A stretch of DNA of 64,000 nucleotides from PALSA-1003 sp963791945 (GTDB taxonomy: Bacteria > Pseudomonadota > Gammaproteobacteria > Burkholderiales > Casimicrobiaceae): assembly GCA_963791945.1 (NCBI GenBank), contig CAWBUD010000002.1, forward strand, positions 62,001 to 126,000, written 5' to 3'. A program made the position numbers and the translations under genes. The notes below the pieces were generated by a model. It had not been told where the DNA came from. It made no database searches and worked only from the letters and a program-made list of their open reading frames with translations. Shown one piece after another: positions 15,630-23,481 of the stretch. Position 1 is the first letter of the stretch. The number at the start of each line of letters is the position of its first letter.

Positions 15630-15941
15630 ATGTCAGCGCATGAACCGACTGACCGGCCTATCCTTTCACAGCACATTCTGCCGTCGTCGGCCACGATGGT
15701 GGGCGTATGCATCACTGCGCTGTCGATCCTCAAGCTGGTGCGGCCGGCCGGGCTTGGCATCTGGGTCAATCACCTGCTCGCATTCAGCAGTCTCGTGTTC
15801 CTGACGAGCGGGATGTTGTCTTACGCGGCGATGCGCGCGGCGCGGAACGCAAGGCTGGAGCGCTACGCGGATGCTGCGTTCATTGCCGGATTGCTTCTCC
15901 TGAGCTTGTGCACCGTCTTCATGGCGTTGGTCATTCGGTAG
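15630..15941 (+). CDS. Small three-helix membrane protein
   Basis: The 103-residue protein has three predicted membrane helices at about 22-40, 48-68 and 78-100, with a basic cytoplasmic loop (MRAARNARLERYAD). I do not recognise a specific family. An ATG at 15597 would add 11 residues, but the ATG at 15630 has an AAGG 5 bases before it and begins closer to the first helix. It lies between the response regulator and the proton ATPase on the same strand, so it may be co-regulated with both. Confidence 0.7.
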   Translation: MSAHEPTDRPILSQHILPSSATMVGVCITALSILKLVRPAGLGIWVNHLLAFSSLVFLTSGMLSYAAMRAARNARLERYADAAFIAGLLLLSLCTVFMALVIR

Positions 15942-15942
15942 T

Positions 15943-16167
15943 CCTCTGGTGGGCTTCAGCGACGTCGATCCCTTCGTGCTCTCGCTGCGGGCCGGGCACA
16001 CTCAGGTCAGCGAAGCCGCCATCCTCACCGTCATCCTGAACGTTTCGGAACGCAACAACCTGCTGAAGGCCGACTGTTCGCTGTCGCGCGCCAACGCCAT
16101 GTGGCCGAAGGCCGCCGGGTTGGTGCTGCCGCAGTTGCTGTCGCTCACCCGCTGCCTGTTCCCTTGA
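15943..16167 (+). pseudogene. C-terminal remnant of a DUF4010/MgtC-like membrane protein
   Basis: The reading frame encodes LVGFSDVDPFVLSL followed by AAILTVILNVSERNNLLKA. This is close to the last membrane segments of DUF4010 proteins (COG3174), where a GLxDVDAxxLSL motif and an SNxLxKA motif occur in this order. Only about 70 residues remain of a protein normally near 400, with no start region, and the tail after residue 50 looks scrambled. The frame begins immediately after the stop of the preceding small gene. I read it as a decayed gene left by a deletion. Confidence 0.6.
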
Positions 16168-16176
16168 AAGTCTCAC

Positions 16177-18528
16177 ATGCCCGACACGACGCCACCCGCC
16201 CCGACCGACCGCACGCGGGGGCTGTCCAGTGCCGGCGCAATGCAGCGCCTTGCGCAATTCGGCCCCAACGCCATCGCCGACGAGGCGGTGCCGGCGTGGC
16301 GTCAGGTGGCGGCGAAGTTCTGGGCGCCGGTGCCGTGGATGCTGGAGGCCGTGATCGCGCTGCAACTGCTGCTTGGGCGGCACCTCGAAGCGCTGGTGAT
16401 CGCGGCGCTACTGGTGTTCAACGCGACGGTGGCCTTTGTGCAGGAGCGTCGCGCCAAGGACGCGTTGGGGCTGCTTCGCAGACAACTGCATGTGAAGGCG
16501 CGGGTGCTGCGCGACGGACAGTGGCGCCAGATTCCCGCCGAACAGGTGGTCCCGGGCGACCTCGTGCACGTGCGCGCGGGCGACCTGGTGCCGGCCGATC
16601 TGTTGCTCTTCGACGGCGCGCTGGCGCTCGATCAGGCGGCGCTGACCGGCGAGTCGCTTCCGGTGGATGTCGGCCCCGGCAAGCCCGCCTACACCGGCGC
16701 CATCGTCCGCCAAGGCGAGGCCAGCGGCGAAGTGACCGCTACCGGCGCCCACACTTTTTTCGGCCGCACCGCGGAACTCGTACGCACGTCCAGCGCGCCG
16801 AGCCACATGCAGCGCACCATTTTCGCGATCGTCAAACGGCTGGTGATCTTCGACGCTGTGCTGGTGGCGCTGACGGTGGCCTACGCCCTGCTGCACCACC
16901 TGCCCTTGGCGGACACGGCCGTGTTCTCGCTGATGCTGCTGGTGGCGTCCGTCCCGGTGGCGCTGCCCGCCACCTACACGTTGGCCACCGCCGTCAGTAG
17001 TCTCAAGCTCGCGCACCAAGGCGTGCTGGTCACACGCCTGCCCGCGGTGGAGGAGGCTGCGGCGATGGACACACTGGTGTCGGACAAAACCGGCACGCTG
17101 ACGCAAAACACGCTGACCCTGGCCGGAGTGACTGCGCTGGCGGAAGACAGCGACGAGCACGCGGTGCTGCGCGCTGCCGCCTTGGCCAGCGACGATGCCA
17201 CGCAAGACCCGCTGGACCTTGCCCTGCTCGTCCCGGCACGCGCGCAAGGCTTGCTGCAAGACTCCCCCGTGCGCAAAGGCTTCCATCCCTTCGATCCGAG
17301 CACCCGGCGCAGCGAGGGCGTGTACACCGTTGACGGACACGAGTGGCGCGCGGTCAAGGGTGCGGCGAACGTCATCGGGCCGCTGTGCAAGCTCGGCACG
17401 GAACAACAGGCCGCCCTCGATGCCGCCGAGCGAAAGCTGGCGGAAAGCGGCGCGCGCGTGCTGGCAGTGGCCGCCGGTCCCGCCGACGCTCTGCAACTGC
17501 TGGGCGTGGTTGCGCTATCGGACCCGCCGCGCCCGGACGCGGCCGAGCTCATCGCTCAGCTCACACGACTCGGGGTGCGCGTACGCATGGCCACCGGCGA
17601 CGCGCTGGAAACCGCGCGCGCCATCGGCGCCAGGCTAGGCTTGGGCACACGAGTGTGCGAAGCCAGGGGCGATGCCTTGCGGAATCCCGAGAGCTGCGAC
17701 CTCTACGCTCGCGTGCTGCCCGAGGACAAGCATGCAATCGTGCAGGCACTGCAACGCTCGGGCCACGTCACCGGCATGACGGGCGACGGCGTCAACGATG
17801 CGCCGGCCCTGCGGCAGGCCGAGTTGGGCGTGGCCGTGGCCACCGCCACCGACGTGGCCAAGGCCGCTGCCGGCGTGGTGCTCACCGATCCGGGCCTCTC
17901 CGGCGTGCTCCTCGTGGTGCGCACGGGGCGCGAGGTGCACCGGCGCATGCTGACCTACACCCTCAACAAGACGCTCAAGACCTTCGAGATCGTGGTGTTC
18001 CTCACGCTCGGGTTGTGGCTCACCGGCGGCTTCGTTATCTCGGCCCCCCTGATCGTGCTACTGCTGTTCGCCAACGATTTCGTCACGATGAGCATCGCCA
18101 GCGACCGCGTGCAGCCGGCACCCCAGCCGCAGCGTTGGCAGGTGCGCCGCCTGATGGGTGCGGCGCTGGTATTCGCGGTCCTGTCCCTGCTGTTCTCGTT
18201 CTCGGTCTACTGGTGGGCGCGCAGCACTCAGGGTCTGGACCCGGCCCGAATGCAGACCGTGGTGTTCCTGCTGCTCGTGTTTACCAATCAGGCCTGCATC
18301 TACGTGCTGCGAACCGACGGTCGGCTATGGGCACTCGCGCCCGGTCGCTGGATGGCATTGGCCAGCTTCTGCGATATCGTGATCGTGAGCCTGTTCGCCC
18401 TGCTGGGCTGGCTGATGGCGCCGCTGCCGGGAGTGCTAGTGGCAGGCCTCATCGCAGCCGTAATTGTCTTCGCGCTGCTGCTGGATCAGGCCAAGCGTTT
18501 CGTCTTCCCCCGTTTTGCGATCGTCTGA
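16177..18528 (+). CDS. P3A-type proton-exporting ATPase
   Basis: The 783-residue P-type ATPase matches the short plasma-membrane proton-ATPase group (P3A). Motifs are in order: the cation-ATPase N-terminal domain with RLAQFGPNAI, VVPGDLVHVRAGDLVPAD, the phosphatase loop ALTGESLPV, a membrane PVALPATYT segment, the phosphorylation site SDKTGTLTQN with Asp303, and the hinge MTGDGVNDAPALRQAELGVAV. About ten membrane helices are predicted, with the last six after residue 590. Members use ATP to pump protons out and help at low pH or when respiration fails. The gene begins 9 bases after a decayed gene and is followed 18 bases later by a truncated one, so its neighbours have been rearranged while it stays intact. 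Confidence 0.92.
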   Translation: MPDTTPPAPTDRTRGLSSAGAMQRLAQFGPNAIADEAVPAWRQVAAKFWAPVPWMLEAVIALQLLLGRHLEALVIAALLVFNATVAFVQERRAKDALGLLRRQLHVKARVLRDGQWRQIPAEQVVPGDLVHVRAGDLVPADLLLFDGALALDQAALTGESLPVDVGPGKPAYTGAIVRQGEASGEVTATGAHTFFGRTAELVRTSSAPSHMQRTIFAIVKRLVIFDAVLVALTVAYALLHHLPLADTAVFSLMLLVASVPVALPATYTLATAVSSLKLAHQGVLVTRLPAVEEAAAMDTLVSDKTGTLTQNTLTLAGVTALAEDSDEHAVLRAAALASDDATQDPLDLALLVPARAQGLLQDSPVRKGFHPFDPSTRRSEGVYTVDGHEWRAVKGAANVIGPLCKLGTEQQAALDAAERKLAESGARVLAVAAGPADALQLLGVVALSDPPRPDAAELIAQLTRLGVRVRMATGDALETARAIGARLGLGTRVCEARGDALRNPESCDLYARVLPEDKHAIVQALQRSGHVTGMTGDGVNDAPALRQAELGVAVATATDVAKAAAGVVLTDPGLSGVLLVVRTGREVHRRMLTYTLNKTLKTFEIVVFLTLGLWLTGGFVISAPLIVLLLFANDFVTMSIASDRVQPAPQPQRWQVRRLMGAALVFAVLSLLFSFSVYWWARSTQGLDPARMQTVVFLLLVFTNQACIYVLRTDGRLWALAPGRWMALASFCDIVIVSLFALLGWLMAPLPGVLVAGLIAAVIVFALLLDQAKRFVFPRFAIV

Positions 18529-18546
18529 CAGCTTGGAGTCATTACG

Positions 18547-18867
18547 GTGTCGAAATCCGCATCCCGCATCGCCGCACCCGCCAACCTCAACGTGCCGTTT
18601 TTCTGGCCGGTCCAACTCGCTGCCGACATGGCGAAGCAGGGACTGGAACTGGTCGCCCGCAACGTCAAATTTCTGGCCAAGGAGGAACGCCTGCACGGTG
18701 GGATGAAGCCTCGCCTGGCTACTGCTCATACGATGCGCCTCAAACTGCGCACACTGGTCTTGTGCGATTACTCCACGCCCGGCGCCAACGGCACTCCGAC
18801 GCTGGTCGATGCCGAGTTAGCAGCCTGGACCGTCAAGCGAGACGCCCGATCGAAGGAGTCGATGTAG
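18547..18867 (+). pseudogene. N-terminal fragment of a PHA synthase-like alpha/beta hydrolase family protein
   Basis: The frame gives 106 residues from a GTG start. NVPFFWPVQLAADMAKQGLE, VKFLAKEERL, KPRLATAHTM and LRTLVLCDYS resemble the N-terminal region of a family of PHA synthase/PHB depolymerase-like hydrolases or DUF3141-type proteins. In that family this region is followed by a hydrolase domain. Here similarity ends after TPTLVDA, a short unrelated tail follows, and the TAG stop is supplied by the first bases of a dispersed palindromic repeat. I infer a deletion that removed the catalytic part. The family name is uncertain; the truncation is more secure than the name. The polyester link fits the ketone-body genes downstream. 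Confidence 0.5.
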
Positions 18868-18936
18868 CCCGGGCGGAGCGCAGCGCGATTCGGGAATCAC
18901 GCGGGCCACGGCTCGCCTGCGGATTCCGCCCCGGGC
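18864..18936. repeat. GTAGCCCGGG palindromic repeat, copy 1
   Basis: It begins gTAGCCCGGGcggagcgcag and ends ggattccgccccgggc, forming a large imperfect hairpin. Its TAG ends the truncated gene before it. Confidence 0.75.
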
Positions 18937-18941
18937 AAAAG

Positions 18942-18995
18942 ACTGTCACGTTCGATCGGAATCATCGGTCACGTCTGTCTGGAATCATCGGTCGT
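18942..18995. mobile_element. Possible remnant of an IS21-family end
   Basis: GGAATCATCGGTC occurs twice (18958-18970 and 18981-18993) after tgtcacgttcgatc. Multiple short repeats of this type, with GGAATCA and GGTCA, are found at the ends of IS21-family elements. No istA or istB gene is present, so at most an end is left. Confidence 0.4.
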
Positions 18996-19459
18996 GATAC
19001 CGCTCATGTCAGTCCGGGTGCTCGGCTAGACGGACGCGCAGCCGGGAGCCTGCATCTTCACTGTGCGACCGTCCGAATGAGATGCCGGGACGGTGCGCGG
19101 ACGCGATCGCCTGGTTCCGGACGCCGACGCTGCTGCACATGACCGCGTCAGTATCGGTCCCGCGCGTTGCCAGATGACTTTGGTCACGTCATGGTCGTGA
19201 CATCGTGCACTCGCAAATGGTGACCTTCAGCAGCTTTCGTGTGGCCGGTCGAGGGCTAGAGTTCAAGCCATGGACACGCCGACGAAGACAACACCGGAAC
19301 GTTCGATCCCGATACTCGACGCAGCTGCAATGCGATACGCCGGATTCGAATCCCGTGGCGGTCGCGCGGGCGGAGCCCAATAGGCGGAGGCGCCACCTTC
19401 ATCGTTCGATGGTGCGCGCCTGGTCAAGTATCCATTTTCCACTTTGAAAAGGAGCAGTC
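18996..19459. other. Intergenic region without a clear gene
   Basis: The reading frames here are short and look non-coding. I see no stable RNA and no repeat beyond the IS-like end before it. A GGAG 8 bases before 19460 belongs to the next gene. Confidence 0.5.
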
Positions 19460-19840
19460 ATGAACAGCAAAGTCTCGATGATCAAAAGCACGGTAGTGGC
19501 CGTTGCGCTTGCGGCCAGTATTTCGGGTATTGCACACGCCGACGACAGCAGCATGAATCCGTTCACCGGCGATTCGTATGCCTACTTCAATGGGGGCAAC
19601 GTCGGCCACATCACGAATCCCCCCGTCTTTGCCAAGACACCTTCGGCCTGGCGCCAAGCCAATCCAAATGGACTCTCGGAGCGTCAGTTCCAAGCGCAGT
19701 CGTCCGAAGCGCTGGAAAACGACTTCCAACGACCCACCTTCGACAAGGAACCTTCATCATTCGCTCAGAGCCATCCCCATGGGCTCCCGGAGCGTGAGCT
19801 CCAGGCGTTGTCATCCGAGGGGCCAGCGTGGCACTCGTAG
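19460..19840 (+). CDS. Small periplasmic protein with an internal duplication
   Basis: The 126-residue protein has a signal peptide (about 1-28, ending in GIAHA). The mature part consists largely of two related units of about 30 residues. The first runs from PPVFAKTPSAWRQANPNGLS through ERQFQAQSSE, the second from RPTFDKEPSSFAQSHPHGLP through ERELQALSSE. The shared pattern is P-x-F-x-K-x-P-S-x-[WF]-x-Q-x-[NH]-P-x-G-L-x-E-R-x-[FL]-Q-A-x-S-S-E. Similar short secreted proteins occur in Burkholderiales without known function. An AAAGGAG sequence precedes the start. It lies upstream of other stress-type genes and may be part of an envelope response. Confidence 0.75.
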   Translation: MNSKVSMIKSTVVAVALAASISGIAHADDSSMNPFTGDSYAYFNGGNVGHITNPPVFAKTPSAWRQANPNGLSERQFQAQSSEALENDFQRPTFDKEPSSFAQSHPHGLPERELQALSSEGPAWHS

Positions 19841-20013
19841 CCTCAGTCGGCACCCAGCGCGCTGGCGACCACGAGACAAGGAGTTTGTCTCAATCGCGCT
19901 TCCAGCTGAGCGCCTAGACGGATCGCGAAGTTCTTCCACGTTCACAAGCCGGCAGCGCGCCTTCGGCCAACTGAGGCTCGATCCCGAGAACTCAATTTAC
20001 AAAGGACCCCATC

Positions 20014-20565
20014 ATGACCATGACCAAGACCGATATCGCTGTCGCCGTCTATGACCTCCATACCCAGGCCGAAGCCGCCGTGAAGGCGCTGCAACGCACC
20101 GGCTTCGACATGAAGAAAATCTCGATCATCGGCAAGGACTATGAGACCGAGGAGCATGTCGTCGGATTTCTCAATGCCGGCGATCGGGCCAAGGTGTTCG
20201 GCAAATGGGGCGCGTTCTGGGGTGGCTTGATGGGCATCCTGTTCGGCTCCGCGATGATGTTCGTGCCGGTGGTGGGTCATGTGATCGTTCTGGGTCCGCT
20301 CGCGGCCATGCTGTTCGGTGGTCTGCAGGGCGCGGTATTGGTCGGAGGCATCAGCGCCCTGGCCGGGGCCTTGATGGCGATCGGAATTCCCAAGGACTCC
20401 GTGCTGCGTTATGAAACCGCGTTGAAAGCGAACAAGTTCATGCTGGTCGTGCATGGCGACGCGCAGGAGATCAAGCGCGCGCATGAACTGCTGAAGACGT
20501 CCGGGCTCGCTTCGTTTGACCATCACCGTGCACAGAACGAAGTCCCTTCGCCCGTGCACCCGTAA
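20014..20565 (+). CDS. DUF1269/YflT-like stress membrane protein
   Basis: The 183-residue protein starts with a soluble segment (AVAVYDLHTQAEAAVKALQ, then FDMKKISIIGKDY) typical of general-stress proteins of the YflT/DUF1269 group. A glycine-rich hydrophobic region follows at about 68-132 (GKWGAFWGGLMGILFG and later segments) and could form two or three membrane helices. The C-terminal part is soluble again (KFMLVVHGDAQEIKRAHELL). Members are induced by stress, but their biochemical role is unknown. An AAAGGA lies 8 bases before the ATG. Confidence 0.8.
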   Translation: MTMTKTDIAVAVYDLHTQAEAAVKALQRTGFDMKKISIIGKDYETEEHVVGFLNAGDRAKVFGKWGAFWGGLMGILFGSAMMFVPVVGHVIVLGPLAAMLFGGLQGAVLVGGISALAGALMAIGIPKDSVLRYETALKANKFMLVVHGDAQEIKRAHELLKTSGLASFDHHRAQNEVPSPVHP

Positions 20566-20599
20566 TCGGCAACGACTCTCTTTTCAAAAGTAGCCCGCC

Positions 20600-21310
20600 A
20601 TGAACTTCACACTCAAACGCATTACGTTGGCAACGCTTGCTGCAATGACCCAGCTGGCTGGCGTGGCCCACGCACAGGCCCCGAAAGCGCCTGCCGCGCC
20701 GGTCGTCCAGCCTGCGGCGACGGCAACCAAAGCGTCGATCCAAACCAAGGAGGAGCCGGAGCGGCACTTCAAGGACGCGGTTGCGGCCTATGCCAAGAAC
20801 GACTACAGGGCAGCGGCCACCGATATCCGCAAGGCGACCAGCTACCTGCGCCTCGAGGCTGACCGTGCTACCGGAGAGGCCAAGCAGGAACTCGACAGCT
20901 CGGTTGCGCAGCTCGACACGCTCGCCGCCTCCGTCGAGAAAGGGGCGGTGAAGGACGAGCAATCGATGACCAAGGCGTTTGCGAGAGCCGACCACGCACT
21001 CGCCCTGGCGCACCGTTCCAAGGCGGCCGAATCCTGGGCGCGCAAGGAGTATGACAACGCCGGCTACGAGCTCAAGGCCGCTGCCGGCGGGTTGCAAGGC
21101 GCCGCGGGCTGGGTCGGCGGGGAAGCGAAGGCCGGAGCGGCAGCGACGGTGGCGGATACCCGAGCCCTGGGCGACAAGCTCGCCGGCGGTGGCACCTGGA
21201 CGCGCGACGAGGTCGCCAAGGGCTTCGAGTCGCTGGCCAATGCCATCAATGCCTTGGGGCAGAAGATCGGCGGTACCAAGAAAGCATCGCCATTCGACGT
21301 AGGTGCCTGA
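20600..21310 (+). CDS. Helical periplasmic protein, YfdX-like in character
   Basis: The 236-residue protein has a signal peptide (about 1-26, ending in GVAHAQ) and a proline/alanine-rich stretch. A long alpha-helical domain follows, in which HFKDAVAAYAKNDYRAAATD begins a TPR-like pattern of paired helices. The second half is rich in glycine and alanine (AAAGGLQGAAGWVGGEAKAG). The pattern resembles YfdX-type periplasmic proteins, but similarity is too general to assign a function. It lies 34 bases downstream of the DUF1269 gene on the same strand, so the two may form an operon. Confidence 0.65.
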   Translation: MNFTLKRITLATLAAMTQLAGVAHAQAPKAPAAPVVQPAATATKASIQTKEEPERHFKDAVAAYAKNDYRAAATDIRKATSYLRLEADRATGEAKQELDSSVAQLDTLAASVEKGAVKDEQSMTKAFARADHALALAHRSKAAESWARKEYDNAGYELKAAAGGLQGAAGWVGGEAKAGAAATVADTRALGDKLAGGGTWTRDEVAKGFESLANAINALGQKIGGTKKASPFDVGA

Positions 21311-21359
21311 CGCCGGCGCTGTGCGGCCGGCGCTGCGCGCGCACTGAATCGCGAAGGCA

Positions 21360-21522
21360 ATGAATCTCTGCTGGCAACCACCCACCCTTACCTGGCGCAG
21401 TACAGCTACGGGGCGTTGTTTGCGGTGCTCTTCGCCGAGTCGATCGGCCTGCCATTCCCAGGTGAGACTTTTCTGCTCGCCTCCTCGTTCCTCGCTTCCC
21501 GGGGTCATGCGCATCTTTGTTC
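21360..21522 (+). pseudogene. N-terminal remnant of a DedA-family membrane protein
   Basis: Read in the frame of the next gene, the DNA encodes ESLLATTHPYLAQYSYGALF followed by AESIGLPFPGETFLLASSF and LASRGHAHL, the classic start of DedA (SNARE-associated) proteins. The only ATG (21360, with AAGG before it) is out of frame by one base: ATG-AATCTC instead of the expected ATG-GAATCTC. This suggests loss of one G after the start codon. Similarity stops after about 50 of the usual 200 residues. The remnant runs in frame into the patatin gene. It is a truncated, frameshifted relic. Confidence 0.75.
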
Positions 21523-21562
21523 GCGCCCTTCGCAACCGTCAACCGACAGCCGTCAAGCGAGT

Positions 21563-22726
21563 ATGAACACTCGCACGAAGTCTGTGCCACTGCGACGCAA
21601 GGAAGAGCGCATTCTCGTGGTGCAAGGCGGTGGGGCTTTGGGTGCGTACCAGGCCGGAGTTTATGACGCGCTGGCCGCGGCAGGGGAGGTGCCGCACTGG
21701 GTGGCCGGCATCTCGATCGGAGCAATCAACGCCGCGCTGATCGCCGGCAATCCGCCGGAACGGCGCGTGCAGCGACTACAGGAGTTCTGGAACACGGTAA
21801 CGTCGTCATTCTCCCTGGTGGCGCTCCCCGTCGCGCCCGGTGTCGAGCTGCGCAGTGTGTTGAACGAGGCCAGCGCGGCGATGGGCGCCGTGTTCGGGCT
21901 GCCCGGCTTCTTCGTGCCGCGGCTTCCGGCAGCCCCGTTTCAGTTGCCAGGCACGACAGGCGCGCTCAGTTTCTACGACACCGGGCCGCTACGAGCCACG
22001 CTGGAGCAACTGGTCGATTTCGATCTGCTGAACAGTGGGTCCATGCGCTTCTCGGTCGGCGCGGTCAATGTGCGCACCGGCAATTTCGCCTACTTCGATA
22101 ACGCGGAGCACCGACTGGATGTGCGCCACATCATGGCCAGCGGCGCATTGCCGCCCGGTTTCCCGCCCGTCGAGATCGATGGCGAGTGGTATTGGGACGG
22201 AGGCCTGGTTTCGAACACACCGCTGCAGTACGTGCTCGACCAACCCCAAGCCGATTGCAGGCTAGTATTCCAGGTGGATCTGTTCGTGGCCGAGGGACCG
22301 ATGCCCACCGACCTTATGCAGGTCGCGGAGCGCGAGAAGGACATCCGATTCTCGAGTCGTACGCGGCTCAACACCAGCAACGCCCTGGCCCGGCATGCCT
22401 TGTCGCAGGCGGCACGCAGACTGATCGCCAAGCTGCCGTCCCAACTCGCGGATGACTCCGACGTGCAAGCCCTGAGCGCCGCCAGCCGCCGAACGGCCGT
22501 CACCGTGGTGCACCTGATCCACCGGCGCAAGCGCTATGAAACGCAATCGAAGGACTACGAGTTCTCGCGCGTCTCCATGTTGGAGCACTGGCAGGCAGGG
22601 CGTGCCGACATGGCCCGCACCCTCAACCACCCCGACTGGCGAGCGAGAACTCCATCCGAGGATGGAGTCCACGTCTTTGACCTGACACGTAGCCATGCGC
22701 ACCACCCACCGAAAGACCACCAATGA
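21563..22726 (+). CDS. Patatin-like phospholipase/hydrolase (DUF3734-type)
   Basis: The 387-residue enzyme has the patatin features in order: the oxyanion loop VQGGGALGAYQAGVYDAL at about 21-38, the nucleophile serine in GISIGAINAA at about 51-60, and the dyad aspartate in WDGGLVSNTPL near 213-223. The C-terminal third, with HLIHRRKRYETQSKDYEFSR, matches the DUF3734 extension of this subgroup. It is predicted to cleave lipid or polyester ester bonds. Its stop overlaps the start of the acetoacetate decarboxylase gene (ATGA at 22723), so it heads a three-gene operon with 3-hydroxybutyrate genes. That context makes a role in PHB or related ester turnover plausible. The frame extends back into the DedA relic, but the ATG at 21563 starts the family-specific region. 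Confidence 0.88.
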   Translation: MNTRTKSVPLRRKEERILVVQGGGALGAYQAGVYDALAAAGEVPHWVAGISIGAINAALIAGNPPERRVQRLQEFWNTVTSSFSLVALPVAPGVELRSVLNEASAAMGAVFGLPGFFVPRLPAAPFQLPGTTGALSFYDTGPLRATLEQLVDFDLLNSGSMRFSVGAVNVRTGNFAYFDNAEHRLDVRHIMASGALPPGFPPVEIDGEWYWDGGLVSNTPLQYVLDQPQADCRLVFQVDLFVAEGPMPTDLMQVAEREKDIRFSSRTRLNTSNALARHALSQAARRLIAKLPSQLADDSDVQALSAASRRTAVTVVHLIHRRKRYETQSKDYEFSRVSMLEHWQAGRADMARTLNHPDWRARTPSEDGVHVFDLTRSHAHHPPKDHQ

Positions 22727-23481
22727 AGATCGACGAAGTTCGCAAGACCGCGTTCGCGATGCCCCTCACCAGCCCGTCGTTTCCGCCGGGTCCTTACCGG
22801 TTCGTGAACCGCGAGTTCCTCATCGTCACCTACCGCACCGATCCCGATGCGCTCCGCGCGGTGGTTCCGGAACCGCTGCAGATCGAAGAACCGATTGTCA
22901 AGTACGAGTTCATTCGGATGCCCGATTCCACGGGATTCGGTGACTACACCGAGTCGGGGCAGGTGATCCCGGTCGTATTCGACGATCAGCGGGGCGGCTA
23001 TGTGCATTCGATGTATCTGAACGACGACGCGCCGATCGCCGGGGGTCGAGAGCTGTGGGGATTTCCGAAGAAGCTCGCGTCGCCGGCGCTCAGTGTCGAG
23101 AAAGACACGTTGCTCGGGACGCTCGACTACGGGCCGGTACGGGTGGCCACCGCCACCATGGGCTACAAGCACCGGGCCCTCGAGCCGACGCCCGTACGCG
23201 AGGCCCTGAAGGCGCCGAGCTTTCTGCTCAAGATCATCCCGCACGTGGACGGGACGCCGCGCGTCTGCGAGCTGGTGCGCTACTACCTCGAGGACGTGGT
23301 GGTCAAAGGTGCCTGGAGCGGGCCCGCAGCGCTGCAGCTTGCACACCACGCGCTAGCGCCGGTGGCGCAATTGCCGGTGCTGGAGGTCATCTCAGGCACC
23401 CATATCCTGAGCGATCTGACCCTCGGCCTTGGCACCGTGGTTTTTGACTACCTCACCCAACCTCAAGGAACTACCACATGA
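22723..23481 (+). CDS. adc: Acetoacetate decarboxylase
   Basis: The 252-residue enzyme is the right size for acetoacetate decarboxylase, which converts acetoacetate to acetone and carbon dioxide through a Schiff base. GGRELWGFPKKLASP contains the Lys-Lys pair (116/117) that corresponds to the lysine pair including the catalytic Lys115 of the clostridial enzyme. The opening FPPGPYRFVNREFL and the VVPEPL segment are also typical. It overlaps its neighbours by 4 bases at both ends. Next to 3-hydroxybutyrate dehydrogenase, it forms a ketone-body branch: 3-hydroxybutyrate to acetoacetate to acetone. Some family members in bacteria act on other beta-keto acids. Confidence 0.92.
   Translation: MKIDEVRKTAFAMPLTSPSFPPGPYRFVNREFLIVTYRTDPDALRAVVPEPLQIEEPIVKYEFIRMPDSTGFGDYTESGQVIPVVFDDQRGGYVHSMYLNDDAPIAGGRELWGFPKKLASPALSVEKDTLLGTLDYGPVRVATATMGYKHRALEPTPVREALKAPSFLLKIIPHVDGTPRVCELVRYYLEDVVVKGAWSGPAALQLAHHALAPVAQLPVLEVISGTHILSDLTLGLGTVVFDYLTQPQGTTT

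Noticed and set aside
19325..19350. GGATTCGAATCCCG, resembling a tRNA T-arm
   Set aside because: No acceptor or anticodon arms around it, and it does not match the tRNA-Ser 3' end well enough to be an attachment site.
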